Assembly: GCA_910587165.1 (NCBI GenBank)
Contig: CAJUKP010000003.1
Location: 89,296 to 153,295, forward strand
Origin: an uncultured Duncaniella sp.
Lineage (GTDB): Bacteria > Bacteroidota > Bacteroidia > Bacteroidales > Muribaculaceae
Direction of reading: 5' to 3'
DNA length: 64,000 nucleotides
This document shows, piece after piece, positions 60,729 to 64,000 of this stretch. The notes beneath the pieces were generated by a model that saw only the letters and a program-made list of their open reading frames with translations, was not told where the DNA came from and did not search any database. Both the position numbers and the translations under genes were made by a program. Numbering within the stretch: position 1 is the first letter of the stretch; every line of letters starts with the position of its first letter.

Positions 60729-62027
60729 TTATTCTTGTACTGTTGATTTTACTGTTCCGTCCGGGAGGGTTGTCTCTATCACACAACCGGGCTGCAGCGA
60801 GGCCACCGATGTGACGGCATGGCCTCCGACCCTTGTGATGGAATAGCCTCTCCTCAGGGTTGAGGCGGGCGACAGCACCTCTATGAGTTCCTCGCGTGAA
60901 CCGAGTCTCACCCGCTGGCGCTCTATGGTCTGCAACGCGGCCTGTGAGAGCTTCTCGCTGTCGAGGGCCAGCCTGGCCTCCTCGGGGCGTAGCTTCTGCG
61001 AGGCTCTGTCGCCGAGAGCGGCGGACAGCCTGTCGGCAATGGCGGAGGCACGGCTGAGCGCCGTCAGCGGCAGATGCGGGAGTGTGGCCGATGCGTAGGC
61101 CAGCTCCTCGCGGCATCCGGCGAGGATGGTCGTGACCGACCGGACCATCCCGGAGGCAAGCCCGTCGAGATAGGCCAGAGCCTCCGTGCCACGCGATATC
61201 AGCCACTCGGCAGCCGCCGTGGGGGTCTTGACACGCATATTGGCCACATAGTCGAGGACTGTCACATCCCGCTCATGCCCTATGCCGATTATAACTGGCA
61301 GAGGAAACTGGGCTATATTGGCCGCAAGGTCATAGCTGTCAAAGGATGCAAGGTCACTGGTGGCACCGCCTCCGCGGATCACCACTACCCCGTCCCACTC
61401 ATCCTCCCTGGCGGCTATCTGCTCGAGGGCGGAGATGATGCTCGGCACGGTAGACGATCCCTGCATCACGGCAGGGAAAAGCTCCACATGGAAGCGCAGA
61501 CACGCACGGTTGGTGAAAAGCTGATTGATGAAGTCGCCGTAGCCCGCCGCTCCGGGAGCCGAGACCACGGCTATGCGCAGCGCCGGTTCGGGCCAACCGA
61601 GCTCCTTGTTGAGATCAAGAATCCCCTCGCGTCTGAGCCGCTCCACAATTTCCATGCGGCGGCGCAGCAGGTCGCCAAGCGTGTATGACGGGTCTATACC
61701 GGTGATGTTGACACTCAGACCATAGGCCGGGTGGTAGGAGGCTGTCGCGAGCACCATCACCTTCATCCCGCTCTCGAGACGCGAGCCTGTCGCGGCCATG
61801 AAGTCGGCCTCGATACGCGCAAGCGCCGAGCGCCAGATGGTGGCGCGCACACGGGCCACAGGCTCGCCGGTGAGCGGATGCTTCTGGATCAGCTCCAGAT
61901 AGCAATGTCCGCTACGGCGCACATCCGAAGTCTCGGCCGTAACCCAGACCCCCCTGACCGATGGTGCGGTGTTGATCACCCCGCCAAGCCGCGAGGTAAA
62001 CTCCTCAAGTGTTATTGCCCGGTTCAT
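60729..62027 (-). CDS. xseA: Exodeoxyribonuclease VII large subunit
   Basis: From ATG 62027 the product has 432 residues. It has an N-terminal OB domain (VRGVWVTAETSDVRRSGHCYLELIQK, about 25-50) and the conserved IAVVSAPGAAGYGDFINQL, VVVIRGGGATSDLASFDSYDLA, IGIGHERDVTVLDYVA and TPTAAAEWL motifs. The usual coiled coil is shorter than in E. coli. ExoVII degrades single-stranded DNA in both directions. No xseB is visible in the window. It is followed by the flavoprotein gene. Confidence 0.95.
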   Translation of the reverse strand: MNRAITLEEFTSRLGGVINTAPSVRGVWVTAETSDVRRSGHCYLELIQKHPLTGEPVARVRATIWRSALARIEADFMAATGSRLESGMKVMVLATASYHPAYGLSVNITGIDPSYTLGDLLRRRMEIVERLRREGILDLNKELGWPEPALRIAVVSAPGAAGYGDFINQLFTNRACLRFHVELFPAVMQGSSTVPSIISALEQIAAREDEWDGVVVIRGGGATSDLASFDSYDLAANIAQFPLPVIIGIGHERDVTVLDYVANMRVKTPTAAAEWLISRGTEALAYLDGLASGMVRSVTTILAGCREELAYASATLPHLPLTALSRASAIADRLSAALGDRASQKLRPEEARLALDSEKLSQAALQTIERQRVRLGSREELIEVLSPASTLRRGYSITRVGGHAVTSVASLQPGCVIETTLPDGTVKSTVQE

Positions 62028-62125
62028 AAATCTCTGAAATTCCCGCAAAATTACTAATTATTCCCGACAGCGCAAAAATCAGTACAAAACATCGTGCCGA
62101 AACGCATTTACTTATTCTTCTTTTA

Positions 62126-62157
62126 TTTGCATCTTCTTCTTTTTTTCCTTACCTTCG
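62126..62157 (+). promoter_or_regulatory. Promoter of the lipoprotein gene
   Basis: TTTG (62126-62129), 20 nt, TACCTTCG (62150-62157), one base from the -7 consensus. It shows that the gene starts at 62193 and not at in-frame codons upstream. Confidence 0.65.
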
Positions 62158-62192
62158 CGGAAGTGACTTACCACATTAAAACACCATCTATC

Positions 62193-62954
62193 ATGAAAAC
62201 TCCTATCCTGTTGACCACCATGACCGTCGTGACGCTCCTTACCACATCGTGCGGAGGGTCGAAACAGACCGACAACACTCCGTTTGACACTGCCGACCTC
62301 ACCTGGGCCGATCTCACGGGCCATGTCAAGGAATGTGTTGTCCAATCATTCGCTGCAAAGGAGGAGGGTGAGAGCCGCGTCAAGGAAGGTCCTGCACTCA
62401 CCACACGCACCTTCACATTCAACGAGGAGGGGCTTCTGACTTCCGACCAGGAATGCACACAGGGCTATACCGGGCCGAAATATATCTTCACGACCGATGG
62501 CGAAATGAAGACCACGGCAAAAGTAGACGGCGACGAATCCCGCACGGCCACACTGACACGCGACGGTGACGGACGCATAATCGAACTCACCAACCGCTCG
62601 ACCGTCTATCCCGAATATGACGATATGCAGCTCTCTCTGGTCTACACCTGGGTGAGCGGACGCGTGGCCAAACATTCCTACACCGGATGGGAATGGGGAG
62701 CCGACGAGCGATTTACCTTCAACGATCAAGGCCAATGCACCAATTCTCTCATCGAGAGTATAGATCTGGGTGCAGGTTCGGATACTGATAAGAAATATAC
62801 CTATCTCTCCACCGACGAACAGGGCAACTGGACCTCACGCGAAGTCACAGTCACCACCCGCACCTGGGAGGAGAGTCCCATCGACAATGAGCGCACCTAT
62901 TCCAGCCCGGATGTGAGCCACTTCATCGAAACCCGCACAATCAGCTACTACTGA
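62193..62954 (+). CDS. Hypothetical lipoprotein with RHS/YD-like strands
   Basis: From ATG 62193 the product has 253 residues with a lipobox (LLTTSC, Cys near 19) and GGSK after it. The rest has beta-strand units such as RTFTFNEEGLLTSDQE, RDGDGRIIEL, YTWVSGRVAKHSY, FTFNDQGQCTN and YLSTDEQGNWTSRE that recall YD/RHS repeats. I do not recognise a specific family. It is single, preceded by a good promoter, and probably surface or periplasmic. Confidence 0.7.
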   Translation: MKTPILLTTMTVVTLLTTSCGGSKQTDNTPFDTADLTWADLTGHVKECVVQSFAAKEEGESRVKEGPALTTRTFTFNEEGLLTSDQECTQGYTGPKYIFTTDGEMKTTAKVDGDESRTATLTRDGDGRIIELTNRSTVYPEYDDMQLSLVYTWVSGRVAKHSYTGWEWGADERFTFNDQGQCTNSLIESIDLGAGSDTDKKYTYLSTDEQGNWTSREVTVTTRTWEESPIDNERTYSSPDVSHFIETRTISYY

Positions 62955-63183
62955 TCCTTGAAGACATACTAAAATATAAAGCGTCGTGAAAGAAGAAAAG
63001 TAGCCTTGTATGCACCGACCAAGTACCGACCAAGTACCGACCAAGTACCGCATTCAAGTAAAGAAGTAATTCTTGCAATGAATTCTTGCAATTTCATGAT
63101 CTTCCGTGCAATTTCTCCTGCCTTACCCCCCCCCCGTTTAACACTTATTAACCATCGGGGGGGGTAAATTGGCTTTTTTGGTG
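62955..63183. other. Intergenic region with tandem repeats and homopolymer tracts
   Basis: It holds 3.4 copies of the 11-mer ACCGACCAAGT (63014-63050), two copies of ATTCTTGCAAT just after, a run of ten C (63126-63135) and a run of eight G (63157-63164) that pair through TTACCCCCCCC/GGGGGGGGTAA. No gene is seen. Confidence 0.75.
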
Positions 63184-63191
63184 TAATTTTG
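63184..63191 (+). promoter_or_regulatory. -7 element of the membrane protein gene
   Basis: TAATTTTG matches TAnnTTTG. The place 20 nt upstream, where TTTG is expected, lies in the G8 tract (63157-63164). Start codon follows at 63267. Confidence 0.5.
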
Positions 63192-63266
63192 CACCGTTAA
63201 CTCACTTTTCGTGTGATAGTAACATTTTACCTTCCAATCATCCAACACATTATTTTACAAAACGAC

Positions 63267-63857
63267 ATGGGAAATACCGCACAAAAGAAATCATGGTTCC
63301 TTAAACGATGGATCTGCAAAGGCGTAGACTCGCTTGACACACTCTTATTCGGCAAACACGCAAATGACGATGACTACGTCCGCTCGGGTGCCACTATCTA
63401 CTCATCCATGCTCATGGTCATGTGTGCTGTGGCAGTGATCGCCATCATGATCATATTCATGAGCGGCCAGACCAGAGACACCGCCGCCACTTGGGTGATC
63501 AGCATCACCGGCCTGCTATGTCTGGCCAATGCAGCGATGCATCTGAGGAACACCTATCCGTCATTCGACTCAACGAAAGTGAAAGTGTTCCGTTCGCTTT
63601 TCGTGCTCGCCCTCACAGGCATAGGCATGATACTCGGCGTATGGCTTGGCCAGATCGCCCTTTTTGTCATCGTAGCACTCCTGATTCTCTCCGCATTCGG
63701 ACTCTTCGGAGGTGGCAGCAAGTCCAAAAAAGGATATAAACTCGACAATGGTGTGACCCTTGAGGAAGAGACCGGACTGCTCGGCGAAAAGAGTTACCGC
63801 GGATCAGACGGCTACACCTACGAATCAAACGGCGACGGAACATTCACCAGAATCTGA
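63267..63857 (+). CDS. Hypothetical multi-pass membrane protein
   Basis: From ATG 63267 the product has 196 residues. After a basic N-terminus (KKSWFLKRWICKGVDSLDTLLFG) there are about four hydrophobic helices (about 46-68, 74-92, 108-126, 128-146), then a soluble tail (SKSKKGYKLDNGVTLEEETG, YRGSDGYTYESNGDGTFTRI). The tail looks like a short beta hairpin. No family recognised. It is 14 nt before the next start, so the two may be co-transcribed. Confidence 0.7.
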   Translation: MGNTAQKKSWFLKRWICKGVDSLDTLLFGKHANDDDYVRSGATIYSSMLMVMCAVAVIAIMIIFMSGQTRDTAATWVISITGLLCLANAAMHLRNTYPSFDSTKVKVFRSLFVLALTGIGMILGVWLGQIALFVIVALLILSAFGLFGGGSKSKKGYKLDNGVTLEEETGLLGEKSYRGSDGYTYESNGDGTFTRI

Positions 63858-63871
63858 GACAACCGACCCTC

Positions 63872-64000
63872 ATGCACAACCTGACCCTATCCTTTTCCCT
63901 CGCTTTAATGTGCGGGATAACTGCTTATGCCCAGGATGTAACCGAGACAGTGGTCGTGGAAACTCCTGGAACTCTCATTGACCTTGTAGCCAACCTCAGC
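63872..64000 (+). CDS. Secreted protein, N-terminal fragment (cut by window edge)
   Basis: The ATG at 63872 opens a signal peptide (MHNLTLSFSLALMCGITAYAQ) followed by DVTETVVVETPGTLIDLVAN at the window edge. The VxVETPGTL start is common in Bacteroidales surface proteins with leucine-rich repeats, but only 43 codons are seen, so the type remains open. Confidence 0.6.
   Translation, partial: MHNLTLSFSLALMCGITAYAQDVTETVVVETPGTLIDLVANLS

Noticed and set aside
60712..61206. N-terminal extension of the flavoprotein
   Set aside because: It runs antisense-frame over xseA coding sequence; the flavoprotein family starts at ATG 60711.

Overview
The window looks like chromosomal DNA of an anaerobic gut-type Bacteroidales, probably Muribaculaceae or a close relative (family placement is inference). 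The grounds are: promoters of the Bacteroidetes form (TTTG, about 20 nt, TAnnTTTG) and few Shine-Dalgarno sites; a fused str-S10-spc ribosomal operon without tuf; a type IX secretion (Por/Gld) operon; TonB receptor plus DUF5689/DUF6359-type lipoproteins; and SecA of Bacteroidetes length.

Region 1 (1-11.1 kb, minus strand) is one ribosomal run: rpsL, rpsG, fusA, rpsJ, rplC-D-W-B, rpsS, rplV, rpsC, rplP, rpmC, rpsQ, rplN-X-E, rpsN, rpsH and the start of rplF. It is driven by a strong promoter at 11102-11133 and is unusual only in a 263-nt hairpin-rich spacer between rpsN and rpsH. Region 2 (11.4-20.4 kb, plus) is a five-gene run: secreted exo/endonuclease-like hydrolase, cytidylate-kinase-like protein, TonB-dependent receptor and two large surface lipoproteins built from DUF5689, cleaved-adhesin-like and DUF6359-like repeats. 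I read it as a candidate nucleic-acid or nucleotide acquisition locus. Region 3 (20.5-32.1 kb, plus) is a tightly overlapping envelope-biogenesis and repair run: SurA-like PPIase, OstA-like protein, MutL, DUF4105/Lnb-like protein, a degenerate alkaline-phosphatase-fold protein and SecA. Region 4 (32.1-40.0 kb, plus) is the type IX secretion operon porT-porP-gldK-gldL-gldM-gldN followed by an overlapping glycosyltransferase; the porT start codon lies in the 3' arm of the secA terminator.

Region 5 (40-51.3 kb) holds a nitroreductase (minus), carA-carB, eno, a secreted choloylglycine-hydrolase-family enzyme, a tiny secreted protein that is nearly all type IX sorting-tail-like, a lipid kinase, a Cys-less thioredoxin-fold protein and thiol peroxidase. 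Region 6 (51.4-62 kb, mostly minus) holds an AT-rich leucine-rich-repeat secreted protein, ansA, metG, a PspC-domain protein with its PadR regulator, an LEA-like helical protein, an A-type flavoprotein and xseA. Region 7 (62-64 kb, plus) has a lipoprotein, a membrane protein behind homopolymeric C/G tracts, and the start of another secreted protein.

The most unusual structure is a family of at least five related long palindromic elements (A-E) between 46.8 and 59.5 kb. They share a core starting AAGGATACAAA, three of them carry GTTACCGATCAG-like ends, and they sit directly against stop codons or terminators. Two of them bracket the AT-rich LRR gene.
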